From assembly GCA_020536535.1 (NCBI GenBank), contig JAHLWZ010000896.1, forward strand, positions 1-55,362: 55,362 nt of DNA, given 5' to 3'. Below are positions 46,212 through 55,362 of this stretch, piece after piece. Numbering within the stretch: position 1 is the first letter of the stretch; every line of letters begins with the position of its first letter. This stretch comes from Pelomyxa schiedti (lineage: Eukaryota; Evosea; Pelobiontida; Pelomyxidae). The position numbers were made by a program, and so were the translations under genes. Below the pieces are notes generated by a model that saw only the letters and a list, made by a program, of their open reading frames with translations, did not search any database and was not told the origin of the DNA.

Positions 46212-48415
46212 ATGAACGACATTCACCCAACAGCGGTAGATCTTACTATACCTCAAGCCGCGATTCCCCCCAACACAACTGATCTTGTTTCTGCCGACAA
46301 GGGGCAAGTGACATCTGTGTGCGATCCCACGGCGACCCCACAACCAGATCTGGATCTGGACGTAACTACAACCACCGCACGTGTAGCTGCAGTTGCTCCT
46401 GGTGATGTTGCTGCGTGCAAGGAACTTCTTGACGTTGGCCGTGATGCACGACAATATGAGTGCGATGTCATTGTGACGGCGAAGGAAACTTGCAGTGCCT
46501 GTGGATATTGCGACGATGAGTCTAGGCAGTTCTCGTCTTACGTCTCGCAGGGGAAGCGAATTAGCACGCAGTTATGCCAAGAAGGAAATTTCCTTCAAGC
46601 GGTTGCGGTTCTGTCAGACACTATATCCAAAGTCAGCAATCTCGATTGCTTGAAGCAACATCAAGTCCACGAGCCGTCTAGAAAGCGATGTTGTTCGATA
46701 CACGGCGACCTCGAGAGAAGGAGGCAGGAGGAGCGGGAAATAGCTGAGCTTTTTGGCTGGAGAGCCTCTTGCTATCTCAGTGCAGGTGACATGGATACTG
46801 CGGCAAGAGATTGTAACGCGGCGCTATCCTACGATCCAACGTGTGTTGTAGCGCACCGTGTCACTGGTTCAATCAATTCCCATTGCGTAGAGCAGGTTCC
46901 CGCGTGTGATATACCACAGGACAAGGTACTTGGTGTGTAGAGAACAAAGACCACTTTAAAATCGCTGATGTCTTCTACAGTCCCCTCGAACCCGTTGCTC
47001 TATTTGCAAAAAATCTGTGGATACCAGCAGTATTCTGGCCCATGTATCAACACACATGCCCAACGATAGCGTATATCCCTTTTTGACTTTCTTATTGATG
47101 GTTGTTTTAATTCAATTCAGTTCTCTGTTTCACAACTTCAAATGTTGGATCCCAGTGTCATCATTTTCGTTGATAGAGAAAATGACTCCCGAGGTTACTG
47201 TATGCTCGCTGCCAGAGCAAAAGACCCTCGTGTTGTGGCTATTATGTTCGGTGATTGTGCTCTTATAAAACATGCAGTTATGCATCCGGCAGAAAATATT
47301 ACAACCAAATTTGTAATGTAAGCCCTTGGCTCTTGTATAGAGCGACATATAATAACTGCACTATAAGAACTCGACCTGGGAAAAATAGCGCCGACTTTGC
47401 AATTGCTGTATTCTTGGGACAGGCAGATATGTGTGTGCCTCAGAGTGTGCCATTTATCATTATCAGTGGGGATGCTCAAGTCTCAGCATTGTCACTGCCA
47501 GGGCGACAAGTTTGTTTGATTTAACAACACAAATATTTCCACCGATCTATGTAATAGGTTATACAGTGGAATCCACACAAGGACTCGGATTTTACTGACT
47601 GTCTTTACAACGTTTGTTCTCCCAGTCAAGACTCAACAACCCTAACTATTTTAAACCTCCAGCAAGGAGTAACACCACTCCCGTTCTACACGGCGCTACA
47701 ACTGTCCGTTAAATGTGTAGCAGGTTCCATGAAGACCACTCCACAGCGGTCTAGACGACCAAAAGGAACGCGCTCTTCTCTACCCACTCCGCTTCCTTCG
47801 GTTCAAACCGATGATCGCGCAATTCTCGCCTTAGCATCTACTCCTCCTGCAAAAACTACAATGCCTCAACACTCTCCGTCAGTAGACCCGTCACTGGGCA
47901 AACCAACTCCTCCCGCTTCTCCAACAGACACCTTGGACCAAAGTACACCGTCATGTGACCTAAAGCAACCGGACCACAACAATTGTGAAACCTCAACGTC
48001 AAACAGTGAAGGACAAGTAGAATCCATTCTACTTACTGCGCGCAGAATGGTACATGAAGCAGACCTGGACTGTGGAAGGAATGTTTCAGATGCCTCCAAG
48101 TTCAGTGAAGCTCTTGCTGCCATCAAAAGACTTCACAGATCCAGAATACACTTGAATGAAGTTCAAAATAAGCATATGGAGAAGATAAAAGAGCTGGCAG
48201 CTGACTGTGAAAAACTTGGAACTCTGCTCACAGAAGCAAATGCAGCCATTGTCACCCTTCGGCAGGAGAAAGAAACTTTGTACTGGTACTACTGTGACTG
48301 GTGCTCCAGGAGCAATTCTCAGGCACCAGAGTTGAACACAACTACAATCACGCCAACACCAAATCAACCTGCAACAACATCCCCTCTCCACGAACAGTCC
48401 CAAAAAAACCCATGA
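46212..48415 (+). CDS. TPR-like, zinc finger and NYN/PIN-like putative ribonuclease-fold protein
   Basis: Start ATG 46212 (MNDIHPTAVDLTIPQAAI). The first exon has Cys pairs (CSACGYC) and a TPR-like helical pair (SSYVSQGKRISTQLCQEGNF; RASCYLSAGDMDTAARDCNA). An intron from about 46925 joins QDK to SPRTRCSICKKSVDTSSILA and HVSTHMPNDS, a CxxC...HxxxxH zinc finger. The next exons read SQLQMLDPSVIIFVDRENDS, ARAKDPRVVAIMFGDCAL, then SADFAIAVFLGQADMC and VPFIIISGDAQVSALSLP. The Asp after 'IIFV', the K-N-x-A-D-F and the S-x-D late motif are the layout of NYN/PIN-like nucleases (compare zinc-finger proteins with a KxAADF motif). The terminal exon is Pro/Thr-rich with a coiled coil (EVQNKHMEKIKELAADCEKL) and stops at 48415. 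RNA-directed activity is inferred, not shown. Confidence 0.68.
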
Positions 48416-49701
48416 AATTCTTGTAATTACTTGTTGTGTCAAGGGTACGTCTTGTCTTCAGTGTTAAGTCCCAAGGTCGATTCTTCTTCCCAGGCTCAGT
48501 CTCGTTTCTCCCGCCAAAAATTGGGCAGAAAAGCCGCAATCTCTGACTAATCAAAAGAAATAAAAAAAGCAGGTCTTTAAAAATAAAAACAAACAAACAA
48601 GCAACCGGGGGTGCACCCGGCAGGCGAGCGGGGGGCCCTGACGCAACGTTAACGACCTCGGGGGTTGAAACCCACATCATCGTGGGGATCTTCCTGTCTG
48701 GTGATGGTATTGGAGAAGGGAGGACGGCCGTATCGGGCGCCCCGCGGACCGGCACTGTGCACGCCACCACCACCACCCTTCCCCGGACCGACTCCTGCCC
48801 GCCGGCTGTGCTCCCACACAGCCCGCGATGGCGTGGCAGCCCCCGCCTTGCCTTGTGTTTCCTTGGCTCGGGGGGGCCTTGTCCGACTCGGCAAAATCGT
48901 TAGATATATTCTCAGCAGGATTATGGGAAGGAATATACCACCCGGCTATACAGTACTTTCTTCCCTTATTACTTTTTCATTTCCTCTCTGCGTTTGACTT
49001 GACTTGGTGTAAAACGCGGGGGGTCCTCGTGTCTGACCTTGTCAAGTTCTGGGATATGCATTTCCGAATATCATCTAACTAAACAAAGGAGAAGACTATC
49101 TGCAGAAGAAGCCAGTGCAACAACCGACGGCAATTTGTTTTCTATTTCATATCTCACTCCGTTCAAGGCAGACAGGCGCGACATGGGTGAAGGAATATTC
49201 AGCCGGATACAGTTTGACTTGACTTGGTGTAAACGCGGGTCACCTCGTGCCTGACCTTGTCAAGCTCTGGCAAAGGAGTGACCAAGACTTCGCGGAAACG
49301 CAGGGGTGTGCCACCCCTGTGATTGGCCTGTCTTCCTTTTCTATTTCACAGAAGACGAGCTACTTACATGCAAGTACAAACACGCAGCAAGGTATGATTT
49401 AATCTTCTTCTCCACAAAAACTAAACTTCCACAGTACTGAGACACCTATGAGTTGAGCTCCTTCACATTGGATTTCGGTACAAAACCAATCACTGACGGT
49501 AAGGAGCTCCTCTGCAGTATTTTCAATTCTTCTAACTTATGATAGAAAACTGCCAATTGCTGCTGCGAAAACACCTGATGGAGTTTAAGATTGCAGCCGC
49601 ACCCCACACCTTCTTTGTATCTCCTCTGTGCCTCTCCTCATAGCTCCTTTTCCCTTGGAATGTTCTTTTCGTATTTTGAAAAACAAGTCAAAGTTTTCAT
49701 A
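48416..49701. other. Long intergenic region, GC-rich block and direct repeat
   Basis: No gene I can support. 48600-48880 is GC-rich and leaves frames open on both strands, but their codon content is low-complexity and no exon partner is seen. A duplicated segment occupies parts of 48930-49275. The last part (49540-49700) is the 3' flank of the minus-strand paralogue B. Confidence 0.5.
48950..49275 (+). repeat. Two direct copies of an ~60-85 bp sequence
   Basis: TTTGACTTGACTTGGTGTAA followed by ACGCGGG, TCCTCGTG and CTGACCTTGTCAAG is at about 48995-49052 and again, slightly diverged, at about 49207-49270. Upstream of each is a related GGAATAT-x-CC-CCGG-TACAGT piece, in copy 1 separated by an extra 45 bp. 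The CTTGAC near the 5' end can pair with GTCAAG near the 3' end, so each copy could fold. Confidence 0.75.
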
Positions 49702-51282
49702 CTATTGTTTTGACGTGTTGGTTGGTTGAAGTGATGTGTACTGTTCTTGTGGGGTGTTCAGTCGGGATGGCCTCAAGCAGTACCAGATTATAAACCTTCT
49801 CAGTGATACCAAACACCTTTATTTCTTCACCCTGGAACCTGCAGAAATGCGTGAGTGTTGGATTTCCACATTTAGAAGGGAAATAAGTACAGGAGGGATT
49901 TACCGAATGAAATCCAACAGCATATCCAACTCCTGCTTTCCATCAGACCACTCCACTGAACCAGTGTAACCTGCGAGCCACAGTGTCTCACCCCTCTTGT
50001 TTGCTACGTCCTGCAAGATAGCTTGTATTGACTCCACCCGCTCATCCTCTAGGCCATAGCAGCAAGAAAATACAAATAGTCGTGCTTCAGGAAAATGCTC
50101 AGCCATGTCCTGGAGCAACTTCTCGATCACAAAATCATCAGGCAGCAATCCCCTCCATGAGCAAGACCCTGGCCTGTCTTGAGGACCATCAGCACTCAGG
50201 ATAACAATCTTGCTGTCAAAGGCGCTCTTCTTTTCAAGGAACTGGTCCAACCAATATGATGTGAACCTAGAAAGGGGACTGTAAGTCCGTGTGGGGAAAA
50301 TGCAAGTCAATACTCTTTGCTTGGGTTGTTCATGAGGTACTTCTCCATTCTCTTTTTGTAGGTTACGTCCGTTTCAGGTTCCCTGTGGGTGGTTAGTAGG
50401 TACAGAGATGTATAATTCTTACATCATCGCAGTCGTGGGAATTTGCATGTTGTACACCTGAATCTGATGGTGGTGATGGACAACGTTCTTCACGTTCTTA
50501 CCCCAATTCAGCTTGTCAGGACGTATACTGATAACAGAGATGGAAATTTGGTCTTTGTTCATTACATAGCAATCAGTATGAAGAGGGTTTTGGGTGCAGG
50601 ATGCACTGTCAATGCGAGATTGTTTGCGGAGTAGTAGTGGTATTATTAGTATCACTATCATTCTACTATTCACAGAGAGAGCAGCACCTAATGGTATTGG
50701 GATGATCACAGGTTGAGTCTTTGGTGTGCGATTGTGGGGTCTCCTTCGCTTTGCCGGGGGTGGTGCCTCTTTCTCTTGTTCAGCTGCCGACGACGCCGCA
50801 CTGCTGCTGCTTGTTGATGTTGATGTTGAGCTACAACCACCACCAACAGCAACACGAGGCACCGTCATTGCGGCCTTGCATGTGGATGTGGATGTGGCTG
50901 CTGCCGTCGCGGCTGTGGGCGCAGACAGGAGTGCCATTTGCATGGTCACAAGGCCGCCTCCTCGCCTCTTCTGGGGCAGCAGAGGAACCTGTGGTTTCTG
51001 CTGCTGCTTCGGGAGCTGCTTGCGGCGGGTCGTCGCCATCCCCATCCCCATCCCCATCCCCATCGCACTGCGGTTCCTGCTGGGGCTCGGGGAGGGCGGC
51101 GGGGGAGGCGCAGCTGCGGCCGCCGACGTTGTGGGCGTGGACGTCGGCGTCGTGGGGGGCGGTGTGCTCTGCGCCGAGGGTCTCTTCTTCCGGGGTTTAC
51201 GTTTGCCACCTCTTTTACCTTGGCGCCTGCACTTGCCATGGGCAGTAGGAGTAGTAGGTGGACCAGGGTTGTCGTTTCTCAT
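49702..51282 (-). CDS. Lineage-specific paralogue B: basic/Pro-rich N-terminus plus caspase/CHAT-like C-terminal domain
   Basis: ATG 51282 starts MRNDNPGPPTTPTAHG and a Lys/Arg-rich stretch (RRQGKRGGKRKPRKKRPSAQ), then low-complexity Pro/Thr, an MGMGMGMGM repeat, poly-Ser and PPAKRRRPHNRTPKTQP. After introns come SISVISIRPDKLNWGKNVK, QIQVYNMQIPTTAM, EPETDVTYKKRMEKYLMNNP, then FTSYWLDQFLEKKSAFDSKI, VILSADGPQDRPGSCSW, EHFPEARLFVFSCCYGLED, ETLWLAGYTGSVEWSDGKQE and finally FQGEEIKVFGITEKVYNLVL, stop at 49702. It aligns segment by segment with paralogue A (42975-44260), including intron positions. FVFSCCYG and WLAGYTGSVEWS recall caspase-like/CHAT domains; the His of a catalytic dyad is replaced (SADG). 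The basic N-terminus suggests nuclear or nucleic-acid contact. Function unknown. Confidence 0.72.
51041..51066 (+). repeat. (CCCCAT)n coding hexamer repeat
   Basis: Four to five CCCCAT units on the plus strand; on the coding minus strand they give the Met-Gly alternation of paralogue B. Confidence 0.9.
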
Positions 51283-51641
51283 GTGCCTCGATGGAACTAA
51301 CAGGCAAGGGTACCAGAAATCAATCAAAACTGCGGAACTGAAACTGAACTTGGAGTATTTGCATCTGGAAGCCTTATTTGCAAACAGCTGGCAACCAAGG
51401 ATGTACCTTGTGGAGAGGTGATGTATCTCGTGGCCACCAGTAACCACGAGGAAGATATCGGCACCACAGACTGTAGCTATGGTCTGCTGACCTATAGACC
51501 CACGTTCACATTCCAGCCAATAATGTGCCCACAATTGGGTTTTTTTCGTGTGGTCAGAGTGGTGGCGCTTTTTGTGTCGACTAGTGCACTTTTCAGATCT
51601 GAAAAGGAAAGAGGAAAAAAAAAAGGAGCAGCACGGACACT
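51283..51641. promoter_or_regulatory. Divergent intergenic region
   Basis: About 360 bp between paralogue B (minus) and the RRM gene (plus). A minus-strand frame stays open through it, but has no supported exon. The A-rich run just before 51642 resembles the pre-start sequence of other genes here. Confidence 0.35.
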
Positions 51642-53852
51642 ATGGCAGAAGAGGGGGAGATGGTAGAGGAAATGACAAACGATGAGAATGGAGGATTTCT
51701 AAGTGTGCCCCTTGAACCAAATACGTTGAAGGCATGGGGAGTTCCGCCTGACGTGCCTCACGATGAACTCTTCGAAGCTTTGGCTCCTTTCGTGTTAGTT
51801 TTTTTTTTTTCTGCACTTCTTTTTTGGGTTTGGGTTGATTTCCCCATCATCACCTGGGCCACACAGAAGACGCATCACCGAGTTGCCCTGCCAACGGGAT
51901 CGTGAGAGAAACATCTACGTCACTTTCAACGATCCCAGTGATGTCTCGTTTGCGCTTGCCTTCGGTCCTCACTTCCCGATCTGGCGCAGACCCCGACCCG
52001 CAGCCGCAGCCCCGCGGCCAGTGCCACCACCAGCGCCAGCCCCTCGCGTGGCCGCATCACCCCAACCACAACCCGGGCAAGGAGGCCGAGGGCGAGGCCG
52101 TGGGCGAGGCTCGCAACCGCCACGACGGCAGCAGCAGTGGTGGCCGGGGGGCCCAGGGGGAGCATGGGTATGGGGAAGATCCCCGCCAACAGTAGTACTA
52201 GGACCACCGGGAGCAGGATGGGGAGGGACAGGTACAGGGGCAGGCTGGGGAGCCGCAGCGAGTCCCAATCCCGGTGCCGCTGCTTCGGGGCTGGTTCGCC
52301 CCCCGACTCCCTTCATACGGTTCACCCGAGTAGCTCCAGAGTACCACAAGTATCAACCCAAGCAGATCTTCATCGACGCTCTAAGGAACAACCAAATTCC
52401 CCTTTTCCGCGCAATTCTGGGGATTCCGAACCGTGTCGAACCCAACCTGGTCCGTGAAGAGCTTCAACAATATGGGTATTAACCGCATGGGTTCCATTTA
52501 TTAGCATAAATAGTAAGCTATATGTTCATACATATCAAAAGAACCCAAAATACTCTCTAACACTCAATAGAACTGCGATAAAATTGGATAAATGGTGGCT
52601 CAAATTGAATTCACTTGATGACGAACCCAAGGGGAGATTGTCTCTAAAAATGAGGGATTCTACAGGCAACATAAAGGGCTTGAAACCCTTCAGGGTTGCC
52701 CCGTTGGGGTTGTACACAAGGGGTCCAATTATCACATACCCACCACCCTTAGCTCCGCCACAGCCACAGCCACCGCAGCAGCATCTGGCACAACAACAAC
52801 CACAGCCACAGTCACACCCACATCAACTGGAACAACAGCAGCAACAAGTGCAACAACAACACCCGCAGCCACAGCAACAGTTTCAACAACAAGGGCCTGA
52901 GCCTCATTTCGCAGATGTCATGGTGGTAGTGGATAAGGGAAAAAGCACAGCAACAACAACCTGCGCTGTTGGATCACAAGAATCATGAGTAATATGGGAC
53001 TCCTGCATAGCTGAAGAAGAAGCAGAAGACTACCCACCTGACCAGGCTTCTGATGTTGACCCTGTTTTCAACGATAATTTGGGTGGTTCCTTTGAGTTTC
53101 AGAGGGAGGACGTTGAAACAGCAATGACCTTGCCAATTGGGGAGGCGGCAGAGGAACACACAGAAAGAGTGGAGGCAACAACAACCTCCTCAACAAGTAC
53201 AACAACTTCAACAACAACAACTTCTTCCCATTCCCGTTCTCCGCCTTCACCATATCATTCGCCTGCGCAATGGCCGCCTTCTCCAATGCCACCCGTAGTA
53301 TCACTATCGAACTCGCCGATTCCAATGCCAATAGCAGAGCAGAAGGGGACCGAAGCAGAAGCAGAAGCAGAAGGAAGTGACGTTGACTCCAGCGACAGCA
53401 ACAGTGGTGAAGAGAATTTCGAAGAACACAACGATGAAGATGCTGACGTTGATGACAATGTTGCTGATGCTGGTGATGGTAATGACACCGGGAACTACGG
53501 CAGTGCAGATGATGTTGACACCGGTATCGAGGAAGGGAATGAAGGGAATGAGGACCATGACTCCGGAAGTGACGGAAGTGAAGATGACGATGCTGACAGC
53601 AGTGATGGAGAACTCAGGGAGAAGAGTGGCAGTGAGGAGGATGATGCAGAAGAAGCACATCCACATGGTGGTGCTGTTGGTGATAGGAGGCAACCGTGTG
53701 GGTGCAAAGTTGCACCGCTCTGCCAATGGAACTGCCGCTGCAAGAAAAACATGTGTGCCTCGTGTATGCCAACATGCCCCTGCCACCAGAAGAAAAGGGA
53801 ATGCCATTACAAGGGACCCACCAAGAACAATGTTAATAGCAAGAGGCGCTGA
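51642..53852 (+). CDS. RRM-RGG protein with Gln-rich, acidic and Cys-rich C-terminal regions
   Basis: ATG 51642 gives an acidic leader (MAEEGEMVEEMTNDENGGFL), then an RRM-like fold split by an intron near 51795-51865: LKAWGVPPDVPHDELFEALA joined to RRITELPCQRDRERNIYVTF and NDPSDVSFALAFG. Next a Pro/Ala/Gly region with GGRGRGRGRG (RGG box). An intron from about 52478 to 52570 keeps frame (QQYG to TAIKLDKWWLKLNSL). Then a Gln/Pro/His-rich exon (52760-52900). A further intron must end near 53043 (before ASDVDPVFNDNLGG) because an in-frame TGA at 52986 would stop the protein. The last exon is very acidic (EENFEEHNDEDADVDD) and ends in a Cys-rich module, CGCKVAPLCQWNCRCKKNMC then ASCMPTCPCHQKKRECHY, likely metal-binding. 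An RNA-binding role is inferred from RRM plus RGG. The alternative is two genes separated at 52482. Confidence 0.68.
52756..52905 (+). repeat. CAA/CAG/CCA-rich coding repeat
   Basis: Imperfect glutamine/proline/histidine codon repeat inside the RRM-RGG gene. Confidence 0.85.
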
Positions 53853-54052
53853 ATGTTATCAAACTACAAACCAACAAATGACATTCCTCAGAAACACACC
53901 CCACACAGAACGAACAGTGCACAGGCCCCACCATTTACAACCAACACCTTCAACAACACAAGCAAAGCACCAAATCAAAACTTGTTTAGAACCTTTTTCA
54001 AAAGAAAAATGATGTTTGTTTCTTTAATATTTACTACTGGAGCTTCGACATT

Positions 54053-55061
54053 TACACAACACCCCCAATTTCCGTGGTAATGTCAAAATCACGTTCCAAA
54101 AGGGTTGGGAAGTTGGGTGTGCCGATGTGAGCCAACAGTGACCTTGGTGTGGCATCTGGGGTGGAGGAACTTAGAAGAGTTGGTTTTAGCATTATCACAT
54201 ACTTCGGAAATTGTCTGCCTCTGTGTATGTATCAAAGGCGGCAATTGGTTGACAGTTTTGAAACACCACCCATAGGCCTAATGCACATGTGAACTGGGAT
54301 GAATACTGATTACTGTGGAAGGGTAACGATAATGGTAAATGCATTGCAATTTTAATTTGTTACTTTCTAATTGTAGTCTTTTATAACTATGAATGCTATG
54401 TGCTACCACTGTTATTGTTCTTAAATTTACTTACCAGACAGCTGGGGGTCGATTTCAAAGAGTGACTTGGCATATGGTAGCCAATTGTTTTGCTGTGCAT
54501 CAGCAGTCGTGCACCTAGGGTCCCACTCATCGCCAGTTACTGTCACAGGAAAGTCATCGGGATCCCACAGAGGCCATTCAGCATCAATAGAAACTGATCC
54601 AACAGGAATAATAAGAATTCCAGGTGTCACAGCTTTTTTAAAGAACCATAGAGGAGTAAGAAAAGGGAAGTTCCTTGATTCCTGAATAACAAAGCAAACA
54701 AATTGACGCAAATCATATGCCACAGTAGCAAGAGCAAACGCACACCCATAAATGCATCCGCTTCATCGCACTGAGTCTCGGAATCAAAGACCCGGACCAG
54801 TTGACAATTCTGGAAAGCTGCCAGTTTGCCCTGGTAGGCGGGGTTTGATTCCAACAACGGAATTGCTTTTGCCAGGAATCCACTCGACTCTTGCTCCTCC
54901 GCAGTCACGCACCTCGCGTCCCACCGGGTGTCCCGCAGTACAGGCCTCACGAATTGTTCAGCCCACATCTTTTGGAACGACCCTCCGTCCGCCCACCCAC
55001 TACAAACTACACGAGCGACGACCACCCACACCACGGCCACGAGGCCGAAAAGCCAACTCAT
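54053..55061 (-). CDS. Secreted protein with two related W-D-x-R-C modules
   Basis: ATG 55061 begins a signal peptide (MSWLFGLVAVVWVVVARVVC). The mature part reads SFQKMWAEQFVRPVLRDTRW then DARCVTAEEQESSGFLAKAI and PLLESNPAYQGKLAAFQNCQ. After an intron region, FPVTVTGDEWDPRCTTADAQ and QNNWLPYAKSLFEIDPQLSG repeat the same pattern: W-D-x-R-C-x-T-A-x-x-Q ... L ... P-x-x-x-G-K. The donor after QLSG (GTAAGT) splices to RQFPKYVIMLKPTLLSSST, ending ERDFDITTEIGGVV and TAA at 54053. No C-terminal membrane span. The family is not recognised. A longer frame upstream of 55061 exists, but the hydrophobic start at 55061 fits a signal peptide better. Exons between 54720 and 54600 are tentative. Confidence 0.62.
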
Positions 55062-55362
55062 CGAGAACAGAATTCCGCGAAAGTGATTGGACAGGGCGTA
55101 GCGGCGCTGAACAAGTAAAACAAATGAGAATGGAACCAACAAAGTGGCAAGGAAATCAATGGATTTGGGATGGAACTGCCACTCATTTTTCTTTGTTTGA
55201 TTTCGAGTTGGTAGCAAAAATCGGGGAAACCATTTGTTTTCCGGCTTTCCGTTCCGATTCGCCACAGCGCTGTAGGAATAAATGCAGATGTCCTATAGCT
55301 GGGGAAGCCAGAATTGACATGTTGTTCATCATTCCCTCTATTGGAGCACATTGGGTGTTAGG
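55062..55362. other. Upstream flank, nothing assigned
   Basis: A minus-strand frame is open across part of it (NKWFPRFLLPTRNQTKKNEW), but with no start context or motif I trust; the window ends here. Confidence 0.4.

Noticed and set aside
45683-46282. Plus-strand frame of 199 codons and two further minus frames over the signal-peptide exon
   Set aside because: High GC leaves all frames open; only the minus frame with the signal peptide and FPAGSPW start matches a family.
48649-48997. GC-rich frames on both strands as a small gene
   Set aside because: Both frames are open only through composition; no splice-joined continuation was found.
52986-52988. In-frame TGA as evidence for stop-codon reassignment
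   Set aside because: TGA ends several other genes here, and an intron ending near 53043 removes it.

Overview
Compact eukaryotic nuclear DNA. Almost every gene is broken by short AT-rich GT-AG introns (about 20-100 nt), and many first exons are GC-rich and Ser/Pro/Thr/Gln-rich. The protein set looks like that of a free-living amoeboid protist, probably Amoebozoa: LRR-PP2C phosphatase, divergent RasGAP, SAM-RasGEF, exocyst Sec6, ANTH clathrin adaptor, Sel1 pseudokinase and AUP1-like protein. This placement is inference, since no rRNA or marker gene lies in the window. I saw no tRNA, rRNA or CRISPR.

Layout. 1-5003: 3' part of an LRR-PP2C phosphatase (+). 5167-6172: atypical tyrosine phosphatase (-). 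6197-9042: a gene (-) whose exons join in frame as RCC1 propeller, F-box and ARF-like GTPase, an unusual fusion. 9367-11160: unknown protein (+). 11325-12921: Rnl2-like RNA ligase (-) with a 35-A intron tract. 13074-about 16970: pseudokinase plus Sel1 repeats (-). 17053-18330 (+) and 18427-about 20165 (-): unknown proteins. 20305-24155: RasGAP-like (+). 24241-26435: ANTH/AP180-like (-). 26627-29810: exocyst Sec6 (-).

29.8-33.4 kb is a repeat-rich island: a degenerate pogo/Tigger-like transposon with stops, a minisatellite, a satellite of about 125 bp units with palindromes, and microsatellites. Coding density then resumes: an unknown protein at 33.6-34.1 kb (-), AUP1-like lipid-droplet/ER protein (34.2-35.8 kb, -), two-SH3 mini-adaptor (36.1-36.6 kb, -) and SAM-RasGEF (36.8-40.4 kb, +).

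40.6-55.1 kb holds lineage-specific genes. Three encode secreted or membrane proteins (40.6-42.9, 44.4-46.0 and 54.1-55.1 kb, all -); the middle one matches a family I know mainly from bacteria. Two are inverted paralogues with a weakly caspase/CHAT-like C-terminal domain (42.98-44.26 kb + and 49.70-51.28 kb -). Two are putative RNA-related proteins: a TPR/zinc-finger/NYN-like protein (46.2-48.4 kb, +) and an RRM-RGG protein with a Cys-rich tail (51.6-53.9 kb, +). Many neighbours are divergent with 50-350 bp between starts, so shared bidirectional promoters are likely. Exon boundaries were read by eye from splice consensus and frame continuity; starts and small exons are the least certain parts.
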